A stretch of 64,000 nt of DNA from Thermothielavioides terrestris NRRL 8126. Taxonomy: Eukaryota > Ascomycota > Sordariomycetes > Sordariales > Chaetomiaceae. This document shows positions 42,426 to 53,587 of the stretch, piece by piece (within the stretch, counting starts at the first letter, position 1; each line of letters begins with the position of its first letter). Both the position numbers and the translations under genes were made by a program. The stretch is from contig NC_016458.1 of NCBI RefSeq assembly GCF_000226115.1, forward strand, positions 5,304,001 through 5,368,000. The letters run 5' to 3'. The notes beneath the pieces are model-generated. The model saw only the letters and a list, made by a program, of their open reading frames with translations. It searched no databases and had not been told where the DNA came from.

Positions 42426-42885
42426 GAACGTCGGCGTGACATCGGGCGTCTTGCTCACGGTCAAGCGCCTCTCCACCCCCTCGGAGACCTGGTGTACACG
42501 AATCTCAGATCTGGTCGGCGTGGTCGCGTGTCGCGTGTGCGTCGTGTGTGTCGTATCTCGCCCCGAAGGGTTCGAGAACCATCAAGTGAAAGCGCTGAAA
42601 GCGCTCACGGAGCTCTCTCCGTTGGCGTGGGTCCTGGACGCCGTACCCGATATTTGAAGGAGAGAAGGGCTAAGCAGGCTTCCACAATGGAGGGAACCTT
42701 GCGCGTTAGCCAAGGCCGTCTGGGCGGGTGTGCTAACTGTGAAGGGGTACCGGTCAATCAACTCCCCCACATGACACCCCTGGTTTGCTTGCTCACGTTC
42801 CCCACACCCATCTCGGTTACCAACGAACCCGGTCACCCCCATCGAGCCATGACGATTCAAGGCACCAATACGGAGTCTCAGGGGG

Positions 42886-43280
42886 CTGATGGCTAAAGAG
42901 GTCCCGCCAAGACTAATTTCGGCCAATTGTCGGCAATGTTTTTACAGCGTCAGTACCCCGCCAAGACCGCCAAGGGGTTTGCACTATCGCCACGGGTTAG
43001 CCACGGGTTAGTTCGCCGGGGGTACGGGGGGCGGCGCCAGCCCCCCGCTGGTTAGGGTGAGGGTCAAGGTTAGGGTGAGGGTTAACTTCGTTTTCTTTTT
43101 TTTTCGATTTGGTTGAGGTTTCATAAAGTTGTTGCAACGAGTCTTTACGATTGTTCGTTGTTGATGTTGCTCGAAGTCGTCGAGGCCCCGTCGCGGCCCC
43201 GCTTACCCCGTGGCGATTGTAAATACTTGTAAGCGGCAGTCTCCGAAATTAGTCTTGGCGGGACCTCTTTAGCCATAACC
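42886..43280. mobile_element. Non-autonomous DNA transposon (MITE-like), perfect 34-bp terminal inverted repeats
   Basis: The inverted repeats at 42889-42922 and 43243-43276 are identical in all 34 bases and start ATGGCTAAAGAGGTCCC. Just outside, a 9-bp direct repeat CTCAGGGGG occurs at 42877-42885 and 43281-43289, a candidate target-site duplication. Nine bp is the size made by Mutator-type transposases, so this may be a MULE-derived MITE. The interior (about 320 bp) has no coding capacity. It contains repeated CCGCCAAG and CACGGGTTAG units, a GGGGGG...CCCCCC hairpin and TTAGGG-type repeats. Identity of the ends indicates recent insertion. It lies about 460 bp upstream of the rhodopsin-domain gene. 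Confidence 0.85.
43026..43086 (+). repeat. G/C hairpin followed by degenerate telomere-like repeats
   Basis: Inside the transposon. Six G (43026-43031) and six C (43041-43046) flank a GGCGCC palindrome. Directly after come GTTAGGGTGAGGG, GTCAAG, GTTAGGGTGAGGG and TTAAC (43051-43086), resembling the fungal telomere unit TTAGGG with TGAGGG variants. Confidence 0.8.
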
Positions 43281-44099
43281 CTCAGGGGGACAAAAGTGCT
43301 AGAGCATGTGAAGGTTTGCAGCCCGCGGACTCCGTTGATCCTCGACCGCTCGACCACTTTCGGCGTCTCGCCGGCTCACCGAGGCGATCCCCCGGCCTAT
43401 CACGAAGTCGGGGAACTGCAGGGAACTTTCCCTGCCAGCTGTCCCCGGCCAGGCCCAACCCAAGGGCTCGGTATCCACTGGGTAATCGGGGGCTCGTTCG
43501 CACGAACATCATCATCATCCATGAATTGATATCAGTCTGGGCTGGAGAGTCAGAGACAGAGGAGAGAGCATTGGCAGCACTTTCTGTTATCAACCTTCTC
43601 AGCGCCTTCGGCTTTCCGCACCTCCCTCGGCTACGCGGCCGATTGCGTCAACTACCGGCAGGTGTCCTGCACAGCGTATACTTGGTATGCATTAATATTT
43701 TTTGCGAGCACCATGCATGCATGTACGGATAGCGAAATGACTCCCATATTTTGTGGTGTCCAGAAAGCTGTGTTTGGAAATCTCGGCCCGCAACCTCCCC
43801 GAACACAATGTCTCGGCCCGAGGTCGCCTTGTTCGGAAGGTGTTTGAGGGGATTGTAACATACTGTGTATTCCGTATTGTAATCCGTCCACGACGCAGTA
43901 ATCCGTACACAAGATTCTTTGAGTGGGCCAGCAGTGACTCTGCCCCACTAAAATTTCCAGTATCGAGGGGCATCTTGAACTGTCCGATGCTCCAGATATC
44001 ATTTGATTGCGTCTTCTTGCCTCAAGTAATTGCTTGCATTGGCAGATCAAACCGTTTTCCCCCTTTTCAGCATTGCATATGCTCACAACTTAGGTGGCG
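43281..44099. other. Intergenic, promoter side of RPC37
   Basis: From the transposon edge to the RPC37 ATG. No gene recognised. The right part is less GC-rich, with an ATTAATATTTTT stretch near 43691. Confidence 0.5.
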
Positions 44100-45488
44100 A
44101 TGTCGAACTCCCACGCGTCCCGCGGACCATCCACGACCGTCGCTGGCGACGACGACCCGATCGTGGCTAGCTACTCGGTCTTCATCAAACCGCCTCTCCC
44201 AGCGCACCGCAACCTCGTCGTGCTCCAATACGTGAACAAGACTGCTCAAGACCCGGCTCAAATACGCGTGCCGCGCATTTCCGAGCTGCGTGTCAAGCCC
44301 AACACGGCCATGTACGAAGTGGACGTGCCCATTGACACGAACGAGGCCTACGACAGAAACAAGGGCATCGCGTGGGGCACCGCCCTGCAGAAATCCTTAG
44401 AAGCGAAAAAAGGCGGGAGTTTGGGTCTGGCAGGCGGCTTCAACATCGTCCCAACCTCGACCACCGCCGGGCGCGGCCGGCGAGGTGCCGGCGCCGGCAA
44501 CGACGACGAGGCGCCGCTCAGCTGGGCCGAGGCCGCCAGGCAGGACAAAATCCTGCGCACCCAGACCTTCGGCGGCGGCCGCAGCGCGCAGGAGGCCAAC
44601 GCCAAGCACATGATCGGCGTTTTCCAAGGGAGTAAGCCACCACAGCCTACCCGCTCCCCGCTCTCCCCACCCATCCCCTCTCCGGTCTTCCCTTTGCAAT
44701 CGCTAACCATTCATCCCTCCTCACCAGAAAACCTGCACCTCACCCCCGTCTCGTCCGTTGTGCACCTCCGCCCCGTGCCGCACCACATCGACGCGGCCAC
44801 CGAGCAAGAGCGCCTCAGCCGCGGCGCCGCAGCGGCGGCCGCCAGTGGCGCGGGGTCCGACAAGCCCGGCGGCGGCGGCGCCGGCGGCGCCGGCGCGTCG
44901 TCGGCCGGGCGGGCCATCCACATGACGATCAAGTCGGCGATGGACGCGGACGGCGGGGTGGCGACGGAGACGATGGCGGACCGGCTGCGCAACGTGCAGA
45001 CGGAGAGCTGGCGGCGGATGGAGTGGGTGCACGACGAGGCGGAGCTGGCGTGGGAGGCGTACAACGAGTGCCTGCTGTTGCGGGCGGGGGAGGACGGGGA
45101 CGGCCGGGGGAAGGGGAAGGAGGTTGTCGCTGCTGCTGGTACAGAAGGAGAGGAGGGGGTTGAGGCGGGAGGTGGTGAAGGATCGGGGGGCGCCGCGGCG
45201 GACCTGGCTGAGAAGGTGGCGCAGCTGCGGACGGACTGGGGCGAGCAGGAACTGCTGCAGGCTACGAGTGGGGTGCAGCCTGAGGAGGCTGCGGACCGGG
45301 CGAAAGCAGATCCGGAAGGGAAGGGTACGGGGAAGGACGTCCCGGTGAAGACAGAGCCACAGGCGGCGGTGGCTCAAAGACCGGCAGGTCGAGCGGGTAA
45401 GGGCGCGACCGCTGCTGCGGGGTCGTCTGCACCGAGGAAAGCTACGAGGAGAGGGGCGACTAGGGGTGATGCGATGGAGATAGACTAA
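44100..45488 (+). CDS. RPC37: RNA polymerase III subunit RPC5/Rpc37, two exons
   Basis: TFIIF-like subunit of Pol III that works with Rpc53 in termination and reinitiation. Exons are 44100-44631 and 44728-45488, giving 430 aa. The conserved N-terminal block reads IVASYSVFIKPPLP...LVVLQYVNK, then RVKPNTAMYEVDVPIDT and the key block ENLHLTPVSSVVHLRP-type sequence (after splicing KNLHLTPV), which is typical of RPC5 and Sin-like proteins. The C-terminal half is low complexity (Gly, Ala, Glu) and ends in basic ATRRGATRG and DAMEID. The 96 bp intron (GTAAGC...CACCAG) keeps frame and has no stop, so an unspliced mRNA would encode a 32-residue Pro/Ser-rich insert before NLHLTPV. The first in-frame ATG is at 44100. 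Confidence 0.88.
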   Translation: MSNSHASRGPSTTVAGDDDPIVASYSVFIKPPLPAHRNLVVLQYVNKTAQDPAQIRVPRISELRVKPNTAMYEVDVPIDTNEAYDRNKGIAWGTALQKSLEAKKGGSLGLAGGFNIVPTSTTAGRGRRGAGAGNDDEAPLSWAEAARQDKILRTQTFGGGRSAQEANAKHMIGVFQGSKPPQPTRSPLSPPIPSPVFPLQSLTIHPSSPENLHLTPVSSVVHLRPVPHHIDAATEQERLSRGAAAAAASGAGSDKPGGGGAGGAGASSAGRAIHMTIKSAMDADGGVATETMADRLRNVQTESWRRMEWVHDEAELAWEAYNECLLLRAGEDGDGRGKGKEVVAAAGTEGEEGVEAGGGEGSGGAAADLAEKVAQLRTDWGEQELLQATSGVQPEEAADRAKADPEGKGTGKDVPVKTEPQAAVAQRPAGRAGKGATAAAGSSAPRKATRRGATRGDAMEID

Positions 45489-46028
45489 GCGTAATCGCTG
45501 GAGAAGTGGACTGGCGGCCTTTGGCCTCCAAACGAGCCATTTGCTCGGTGTTGGGCTGCGCGCATAACTGGGCGTTCAGGCTTCTCGCACTGGACTCGAT
45601 AGGCGGAAACGACAACTGGGAAAGAGTGTTGGTGCCGTGTAAAGAGATCCACCGTTCCATACCAGATCGCGTGGTCCCGGTTCTGCCGCTCTTGTCTACA
45701 GTGGACATATATCCATACAACCAAAAGAATAAAAGGAAAACAGAAAAGACTTCCTCAACTTGATTGACCTCTCTCGTCGCGTTGGCAAGTTCGCGTCCAA
45801 CAAGCAACGAACCCGAACCATACCAGACCGACCACCCATCGCTGCCACCTTGCGCCGGAACCATGTGACATCTGCGTTTACCATTCACGGCAGTCACAAC
45901 ATCACCCACTCTATCCGATCCTGGCATCCTGATGACCCAAGGGCTGTAACTTTTGGTGAATCCTGAACGGGGGTGGTGCTCATCCCAGACGCTGCTCCGC
46001 GGCCATGCTCTGATTGCACAGCGGCAAC
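45489..46028. other. Intergenic between convergent RPC37 and PAT1
   Basis: 540 bp of shared 3' flank. No gene or repeat seen. Confidence 0.6.
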
Positions 46029-48629
46029 TCACTGGAGCAGCTCGACGTCCAAACCAATCGAGCGCATAAAGAGGTTCACGTTCTGGAGCCGCTGGGCGGC
46101 TAGGTCCTGAGGGAGGGTCTTGGCGAGAGCAACGGTGTCCATGACACGGTCCTTGACGGCAAGGACCAGCCTCTGCTGCTGGTCGGGGCCGGCGCCGATG
46201 CCGATGGCGGCCAAAAGTTGCCACACGTAGATATCGTCGCTGGCGGTGACGGGTCCCGGGAAGATGTGGGGCAGCGTGGGCTCGAGCAGGTCGAAGAACT
46301 GCGTGTACGTCACGTCCCTGCGCTGCGTTAATGCACTGACTCACCAGATGGAAAGAAGGGGGAGGAGCACAACATACCATGACCGCCAGGCTGCTTCATT
46401 GCCGCCTCCGCCATGCTTGATGATTTCGGCACGACTCAGGATCATGGTTAGCATTCCTGCACCGATTCTGCTCTTCGCGATCACGTCCACGTTGCGAGTG
46501 CACACAAGGCCGAGCACGCCGGCAACCAGGTCCAGGTCAAGTTCGTTCAAGATGTTAAACAGAGTCGACATGACGGCCCCGGAGAAGAGCTCGATCGTCT
46601 CCCGCATGGCGGCATTCAGCTGCGTCGCATCAGACGTCACCTGAGCGTTGCGAACAACATCTAGGCTGTCGAGATTTACGACGATCAGGGTAAGAATGGT
46701 CGTGCGCTGCTCATGGGTGAGATGGCGCGAGATGCGCTGCATCGCCTTCATGCCCTTGCTGTACGAAAGAATGGCGATGAAAGGGTGGACGCGGCCCTCC
46801 GGGGGATGGTCGTGGACCCGGAGGCTCTCCCACAGCTTCCCGTTGAGGATCTGTGCCTCGCTGTTCCATGCAACGAACTTCTGGATGGATTCGGCATCGG
46901 CCTCGCTCGCAGGAGGAGGAGGCATCGCGCGGTCGTGGTCTTCGAGCGTCATAAGTGTCGCGTAGATGAGTTCGATGGACCGTAGGTCGCTCTTCCTGTC
47001 GCCGCCGTGGGAAACCTGCTTGTGCGCGCTTCCGGGGCGATGTGCCTCGCCAGTGCTCTCGGTGCGCTTGATGTTGAGCAGCGGCTTGGGTGTCTTGGCA
47101 TTGCTGAACGAGATCTTGCCCAGACTGCCTTCGATTACCAGCTGCTTGTTCTTCGGCTTGTTCTTGGCCGCTTCCACGGCACGCTGGACCTGCTGCTCCA
47201 TGCGTTGCACGTGGTTCTCCGGGCCGCGGTGGTGACGACGCAGGCCGCCCATCCGGCTGCCCGTCTGGAAGAGATATGTCTGCGCAAAATTATTCAGCGG
47301 CTGGCTGGGATGCTGACGTTGGCCGCCCTGGATCTGGCTGTGCACTTGGTAGTAGAAATCCTCGGCGAGGGACTCGTCCGTGCCGTGCTCGTTGGGATTT
47401 CCGGCAGCGGCAACGAGCTGTTGCAGCTGGATACGAGTCACAAAGCTCTTGTCCTGAGGCGTCATGATGCCGTTGTCGCGAGACATGAGGAAGATCTTGT
47501 GGTTGCGTTTTGCTCGCTTTGCTTCTTGCTCCAAATACGCAGCTTTCTCTTCCTCGCTGAGCTGGGCGAGCTGAGACGGGTGCGTGATAATCGGGGGTTG
47601 GCGGGAGAACGAGCCCTGCTGCCTGTGTACGGGATGCGTCGGGTAGGAGCCTGGCACGGCGGGGCTAGGGTGCTGACGGATGCCGAGTCTGGCCGCATCT
47701 CCCGACAGGCGGTTAGGGTTCTGCAAGATCTGGGTAGGCTGCATAGGGGCCGGGGGCTGCTGGCGCAGATGAGCCGCTGCCTGGGCGACAGGTTGAGGAG
47801 AAGGGACCTGCGTAGCCTGGGGTCTCTGCAGTATGCTGACAGGATGTCCATGCCCGGTAGCTAAGTTTTGATCTTTTCGAGGTGGCTCGGCCTGCGAGAA
47901 CTGATAGCCTTGCTCATACAGCGTCTGCTGGGGCGCCTGCGGCGCGGCAATAGATGCAGCGGCAGCCGGCTGGGACGCAGTGGACGGAGCAGTAGCCTGC
48001 TGCGCGGACAATTTGGCCTGGGCTCGCAACTGAGCCTCCACCTCCTCCACACTTAGCACTTTCCGGCCGGGGGGGATCGAGGAAGGTGTGGTCACCGGAG
48101 GGGGAGCAGGAGCTGGTTGAGTCTGCTTCTTGGGGGCAACGCCCCACAATGCCGCATCGACCTGGAGCTCAGCGACCGGCTCGCTGCTGTACTTCTCGTA
48201 ACCAGTCCGCACAGGCTTGTGGGAAGCCGGCTGAGGAGCATAGCCATACGACGATGCGCCAGATGCGGGAGCCTGGGATTGCGCAGTTGGTTGAGAGGCG
48301 GATTGGGAAGCCTTGGCGACGGGTTGCTGGCGGTTGAAGCGGACATGCTCCTCCTCGATGGCATTCGCGACTTTGGCCGTCTGACCGAAGAAGTCGAAGT
48401 CCTTGCCTACCGGCGCTGACGACAGCCCGGCAGTGTCGCCGAAGGTGTCGTCATTGAAAGCATCGCCGGTCTCCTCCAGCTGATCCCCCAGGCCATCATA
48501 AGTATCTTCAAACTCGAGGGCATCCCCTTCGTCCTCGCGACCAGAGAGCCCGGCGAATGGGTCGTGCGCCTGGGAGAATCCAGTGGCCGCTGGGTTGTGG
48601 CGGTTTGTATCAAAGCCGGAGAACGACAT
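46029..48629 (-). CDS. PAT1: PAT1, mRNA decapping activator, two exons
   Basis: Topoisomerase II-associated protein PAT1 scaffolds Lsm1-7, Dhh1 and Dcp2 in P-bodies and promotes decapping. Exons are 46378-48629 and 46029-46317, with a 60 bp intron (GTATGT...CGCAG); 846 aa. The N-terminus MSFSGFDT...FEDTYDGLGDQLEETGDAFNDDTFG carries the acidic Phe-rich block that recruits Dhh1. A long Gln/Pro-rich disordered region follows. The region LFQTGSRMGGLRRHHRGPENHVQRMEQQVQRAVE is typical for the middle homology segment. The C-terminal helical repeat domain (from about residue 530) includes KGMKAMQRISRHLTHEQRTTIL and DVTYTQFFDLLEPTLPHIF. Start at 48629 by family match. Confidence 0.95.
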
Positions 48630-50408
48630 CGTTACGGCGGCAGTTTAGGATGATGAGTGCGCTAGGATAGAATTACTGCTCGGGCGAGTCAGCGTCACGC
48701 GGTCAACGGGACGCGGGTCGCTCAGGCTGCAGGAGCGCGATCGAGGGGCAGGTCGCAAAAGCACAACCCGAGAAGACGATGCTCGCCATGCAACGGGAGG
48801 CAGACAGACGAGGAATTTCCGTCATCGATGTGAACGGCAACTCACAGCGCAGGTAGTAAGGATATCGAGCTGGTCGAATCCGTCAAGTGACATGGTGGTT
48901 CGATCAATGCGATCAGGCAGGATTCCTCCTCAGGTCTTCGGGCAGTGCCAACGAAAGACAGCGGAATTGCGCCACGCGGACGATGTGCCAAGCGCCGAGA
49001 TTATCAGCGCTGTGAGAGGCGCGAAAGATGGCGCTGATGCGCTATTCGAAAGAACAACACGATAATGAGTCGCGAAAGGTCGTGCCGCAAGCTGATGGTG
49101 GTTGATTCAAAGATGGAGTTTGCCGGTGGCCAAGCTTCCAACTGTGAACGGCAAGCACTGCAGTGGTGACCGAAGTGGGATGGATGCCCCACAAGGGATT
49201 GTCCGAACGACAACTCAAGCCAATCAGCGCGAGTTCGCTGGAGGCGCTATGGAGTGAAAGAAGCAGTGCTCACGGACCATCATCTTCGAGGGCCTGAAGG
49301 GCAGCGGCAGGCTCTGGGCTTTCGGCCAAGCATTCGGCCTGCTGAGCAGCACGGGAACGGTGCATGTAAGGTGCTGACTGCGTCGGCTGGGGCAGGGATT
49401 AACCCGAGAATACCATCCTCACGGTGCCATGAATGACTTGGGCAAGAGGGGAAAGATACGTAGCCTTTTTAGGTCGGTGCAACAAGGCCAGCTTTAGCTG
49501 TGCCCAGATGAATCAGCTTTACCTTACTGCTTGTAGTGTGCACTTGCTAAGCTTTGGGCGCTCGTCTTCCCTACTTAAGTTATTTTCTCTGGGTTTCGCT
49601 TTCCTCCCTTCACAGACCTTGGTTCTTTGGCAGATGGCGTGGGCAAGGCATACGGAGGATTGTGTGTCACCATCCTGTAAAAGAGCGGCGCGGCCCGAGA
49701 TCCTGTAGAAGAGCGGCTTGGCCCCAGAAACAATCCGCGATCCTTCGATGCTTCGCAGGCCGCAAAGGGTATCCGTCGTCGATGTCGAACCGGCGAGTGA
49801 ACGTCTGAACCAAACAGTTGGGGGCATGCGCCGGGCGTTCTGGAAAGCAGGGGTCTTGCAATACGTTAGTGTATTCCGTACCTGGTATGTATTCCGTACG
49901 CAGTACGCGTTCGGATTCGGAATGCGAGATTGGGGCTGACGTATGGATGACGAGTCACCCCTTAATATTTTCCCCGCCAAAAGGCTGGCACCCCTGTTAA
50001 GATTGCACCAAGGCGTTCGAGTCGAAACCACAGCCCACGTTTTGACTAGCGCAGGTCGTGCAAGGGCGGCGCCCTCCGGAAGTTCTGCGACCGTTGTCCT
50101 TTGTCACTGGCCTGCTGGTCGAGTGGCACAACACATTTTCCAACCCAGGCTTCGAGTCTCTGATCTCTGTGGTGGCCCGGCTTCCCGAAGCACGATATGA
50201 CGGAGCATTGAACATATGCTCCCAGCTGGACACGACGTCCGCCCACATGACTGCCTCGCCCTGGCTTCCGCAGCCTTCCGTAGATCCAGCACCGTCCGAG
50301 AAACCCAAACGCCTGGAACCCTCGAAGTCGGCCGCCTTTGTCGCCGATCGCAGTGAATCCCCAAATATTGGAGAGAAACGACCGCGAAATCAATTGACAT
50401 CGCACACC
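48630..50408. other. 1.8 kb divergent intergenic region
   Basis: Between PAT1 (-) and the mannosyltransferase (+). No gene recognised. Frames of up to 175 codons at 49519-50031 and 50046-50573 (-) are antisense/overlapping without motifs. CCGTAC/GTATTCCGTA repeats occur around 49870-49905 (two or three copies). Confidence 0.5.
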
Positions 50409-51879
50409 ATGGCGACCGGGAGCGCTCGCCATGTGCGCTACGTTCTCATAGCCTGCTTTGTCAGTCCTTGATGTGTTTCCCTGCAGGAGACGGCCATGGG
50501 CTTGGCTGACTGCGTAAATAGCTCCTGGCCGTTTTCTACTTCGTGTCCAACTCGCGAGACATCTCCCCTTCACTAAGCGGCCAATTCGCCGGCACCAACA
50601 CCAAGAGCGGAAATGCCCCCGAGGCGCAGCAGCCAGTCGACGGCAGCAGTTCGTCCGTCGCGAAAGACTCGCCGAACCAGGCGAAGATCAAGACGAACTA
50701 CGACCCCTCGGAGTTTCCCATGGCTCTGAAGCCTGGCGATCCCGGCTGGGACGACCTCGCGGGAATCAAGGACGGCCCTCGGATGAACGCTACCTTCGTG
50801 ACGCTGGCTCGCAACTCAGATGTGTGGGAGATAGCCAAGTCAATCCGTCAGGTCGAGGACCGCTTCAACCGGCGATACAATTACGACTGGGTGTTCCTCA
50901 ACGATCAGCCTTTCGACGACACCTTCAAGAAGGTGACGACGTCCCTCGTGTCCGGCAAGACCCACTACGGCCTGATCCCCGTGGAGCACTGGTCCTTTCC
51001 GGAGTGGATCGATCGGGACAAGGCCGAGAAGGTCCGCCAGGATATGAAGGAGGCCAAGATCATCTACGGCGATAGCGTCAGCTACCGGCATATGTGCCGC
51101 TTTGAGTCAGGCTTCTTTTTCCGCCAGGAACTCATGATGAACTACGACTACTACTGGCGCGTCGAGCCGAGCATCGAGCTGTATTGCGACATCCACTACG
51201 ACCCGTTCCGGTTCATGCACGAGAACAACAAGAAGTACGGCTTCGTCATCAGTCTCTACGAGTATATCGAGACGATCCCGACGCTGTGGGACAGCGTGAA
51301 GAAGTTCATGAAGAACCACCCGGAGCACATTGCAGCCGGCAACGCGATGGGCTTCTTGAGCGAGGATGGCGGTGAGACGTACAACAAATGCCACTTTGTA
51401 AGTTCCACACAGCCTTCAGTTTGGGTACTGTTCTCTGACACTTACAACTTCTCTTAGTGGTCCAACTTCGAGATTGGTAGCCTCAACTGGCTCCGTTCCA
51501 AGGCTTACATCGACTACTTCGAGAGTCTCGACCGTGATGGTGGTTTCTTCTACGAGCGCTGGGGCGACGCTCCGGTCCACTCGATCGCTGCTGCCCTTAT
51601 GCTGCCCAAGGAGGAGATTCACTTCTTCGAAGACATTGCCTACTACCACGTGCCCTTCACACACTGTCCGACGGACGACAAGCTGCGGACGGCGCTCAGG
51701 TGCCACTGCAACCCCAACGAGAATTTTGACTGGAAGGGCTATTCTTGTAAGGCTCTCTCTGGCGCTGCTGCGCTTCCGCTTATCATGGCTCTGACGGCTA
51801 ATTCTTCGCAGGCACCACCAGATGGTTTGATATCAACAACATGGAAAAGCCGGAGGGCTGGGAGGACCAGAAGAAATAG
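50409..51879 (+). CDS. KRE2/MNT1-family alpha-1,2-mannosyltransferase, four exons
   Basis: Golgi type II membrane glycosyltransferase (GT15) that extends O- and N-linked mannose chains. Exons are 50409-50459, 50522-51397, 51458-51746 and 51812-51879, giving 427 aa. The short first exon encodes [17 protein letters not shown], which joins [11 protein letters not shown] to make the cytoplasmic tail and signal anchor. The catalytic domain shows [69 protein letters not shown] and [18 protein letters not shown], all GT15 signatures. The C-terminus [15 protein letters not shown] is conserved. Introns are 62, 60 and 65 bp with consensus ends. Which paralogue (KRE2, KTR) cannot be decided by eye. Confidence 0.95.
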
Positions 51880-52348
51880 TTCGATTTCCGCAAGCTGGGT
51901 TAGCTATGGGTCATCTCAAGGAGGACGGAGGTTGTCAGCATCTTGAGGCGTCTGCCCCGTCATGTGACTGAACTGGATTTCACCTACAGCCTGCGCATTA
52001 GAGGAGGGCGGGAAAACGGATTTCGCGGAAAACAGATGCGACGGTTTGGCTTTCGAGTGAGGGTCGTGGATTTTTCCGGCTTGCACGGGTTTCGTTGCAC
52101 ATATTGCTGTACTTGTTTTAGGGAAAGGCCAATGCGGGAGGCTTCATTCAGGTTTACTTGGCTGACGAATTGCTCGAGCAACAAGTTTGTCATCTGAAGA
52201 TGGTTCAAATTTACAGGGATATGGTACATCAACGTGGCTGCGAAAGCATGACAGCCGCCCGCTTGTCTAACGTTCTATAAGCCTGACGCCTCCCGTGACC
52301 TCGTGCCTCTGCCGTTCCTATCTCTTGCCTTGCGCCATAACTCTCGGC
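51880..52348. other. Intergenic between convergent genes
   Basis: 469 bp of 3' flank of the mannosyltransferase (+) and uS12m (-). Nothing else recognised. Confidence 0.6.
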
Positions 52349-53026
52349 TTAGCCAACCGACGCCTTCTTCGGCTTCTTGGTTCCGTATTTACTCCTGCTG
52401 CTCATTCTGCTGGCGACACCGCCCTGCAAGACAAGCCCCCAAGTCAGCCATCAACCCCACAACGGCGGAGCGTCAAAGGGAAGCGAGGGTGAAGGGCCAT
52501 TGCTCACCAAGTCAAGCGCCCCTCTGACCAGATGGTACCGCACACCGGGACAGTCCTGACTCCGCCCGCCGCGCACCAGCACCACGCTGTGCTGCTGGAT
52601 GTTGTGGCCCTCGCCGGGGATGTACGCCGTGATGACCTTGCCCGTCGACAGCCGCACGCGGGCCGTCTTGCGCTCGCCCGAGTTGGGCTTCTTGGGCTTC
52701 GTGATGCCCACCTTGATGCACACGCCCTTGAGCGCGGGCGACTTGATCGCCGACAGGGCCGGCGAGACGGCGTGGCGCGCTCGTTGCGGTTTGCGGCAGC
52801 CCTAATTCGCGGAGGAAAGAAAGCTGTTAGTTGCGTGGATGGTGTGGATGGATCGGCTACATTGGCTTGAGCGCACCCGCAAGACTTGGTTGAGCGTCGC
52901 GCTCTGCGGTGCGGTCGAGGAAAATGCGCGGACGATCGGGGCTGCCGGCGAAGGTGCCGGTTTTGGCAGTGTCATTGGGCGCAGCGCTGGCCGCAACGCC
53001 AGGGTGCGGAGGAAGGCCGTCGCCAT
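52349..53026 (-). CDS. Mitochondrial small-subunit ribosomal protein uS12m, three exons
   Basis: Decoding-centre protein of the mitoribosome 30S-like subunit. Exons are 52877-53026, 52508-52801 and 52349-52423, giving 172 aa. Residues 1-36 ([17 protein letters not shown]...RAFSS) form a mitochondrial presequence. The mature protein has [65 protein letters not shown] and [16 protein letters not shown], then [19 protein letters not shown]. All are bacterial S12 signatures. Introns are 75 bp and 84 bp (GTGCGC...TTAG; GTGAGC...TGCAG). Both contain in-frame stops, so splicing is required. The ATG at 53026 starts the presequence; the longer upstream frame to 53191 is not needed. Confidence 0.95.
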
Positions 53027-53587
53027 GGTGGGTTGTGCTGTGGCCGCGAAGGATGGCCCTCCTCGTCCAAGCAGACGGTCGTCGACTTTCGGATCGCGAT
53101 CTGCCAATTCGTGATGGATCCCAGGCCCAGAGCCAAGAGCCCAGTTGGGAAGTTTGGCGTCACGGGCTCCGGCACGTGATGAGCGCGGCAATTGACGGTT
53201 TAACGGGACCCTGGCTGGTCAATGCTCGGTCACATGGGAGCCAGTGAACGCCCTGTTTCGAGACCGCCGCCCTGCGGCAAGCCATTTTGTGGGGTAGCCA
53301 GTTGCCTTCTTGGAAGGTAACCTCGGCTTTGGTCAGAGTGAACCCGTGCCTTGGGGACCGCGCAGCCTTCGACCATGTAAACCCGTGCAACATCCTCATT
53401 TGAGTTTCCGGCTGATGCCAACTACTCTCCGAAAGTGAAGCCCAGCGTGCTACTCCTACACTAGCTCGGACGAAGCGGGACCATTCGGATTCTGTCTAAT
53501 CTGCGCTGCCACGATCGTTCCGTTTCACCCCACCACGGTGCTTTCACAGTCCTCTGCCCCTCGCTTTTCTTCCCGTTTCGTCGCAAG
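53027..53587. other. Divergent promoter uS12m / acyl-CoA dehydrogenase
   Basis: 561 bp between two nuclear genes for mitochondrial proteins, transcribed away from each other. No long conserved frame. The last 60 bp before 53588 are C/T-rich. Confidence 0.55.

Noticed and set aside
46966..47864. Plus-strand frames opposite PAT1
   Set aside because: Antisense shadows; PAT1 is conserved along the whole minus-strand frame.
49519..50573. Two minus-strand frames (170 and 175 codons) upstream of the mannosyltransferase
   Set aside because: No motif, overlapping frames on the opposite strand, and one overlaps the first exon of the mannosyltransferase.
52802..53191. Longer uS12m reading starting at 53191
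   Set aside because: The upstream part is Arg/Gly-rich and not presequence-like; the ATG at 53026 starts a clear mitochondrial presequence.
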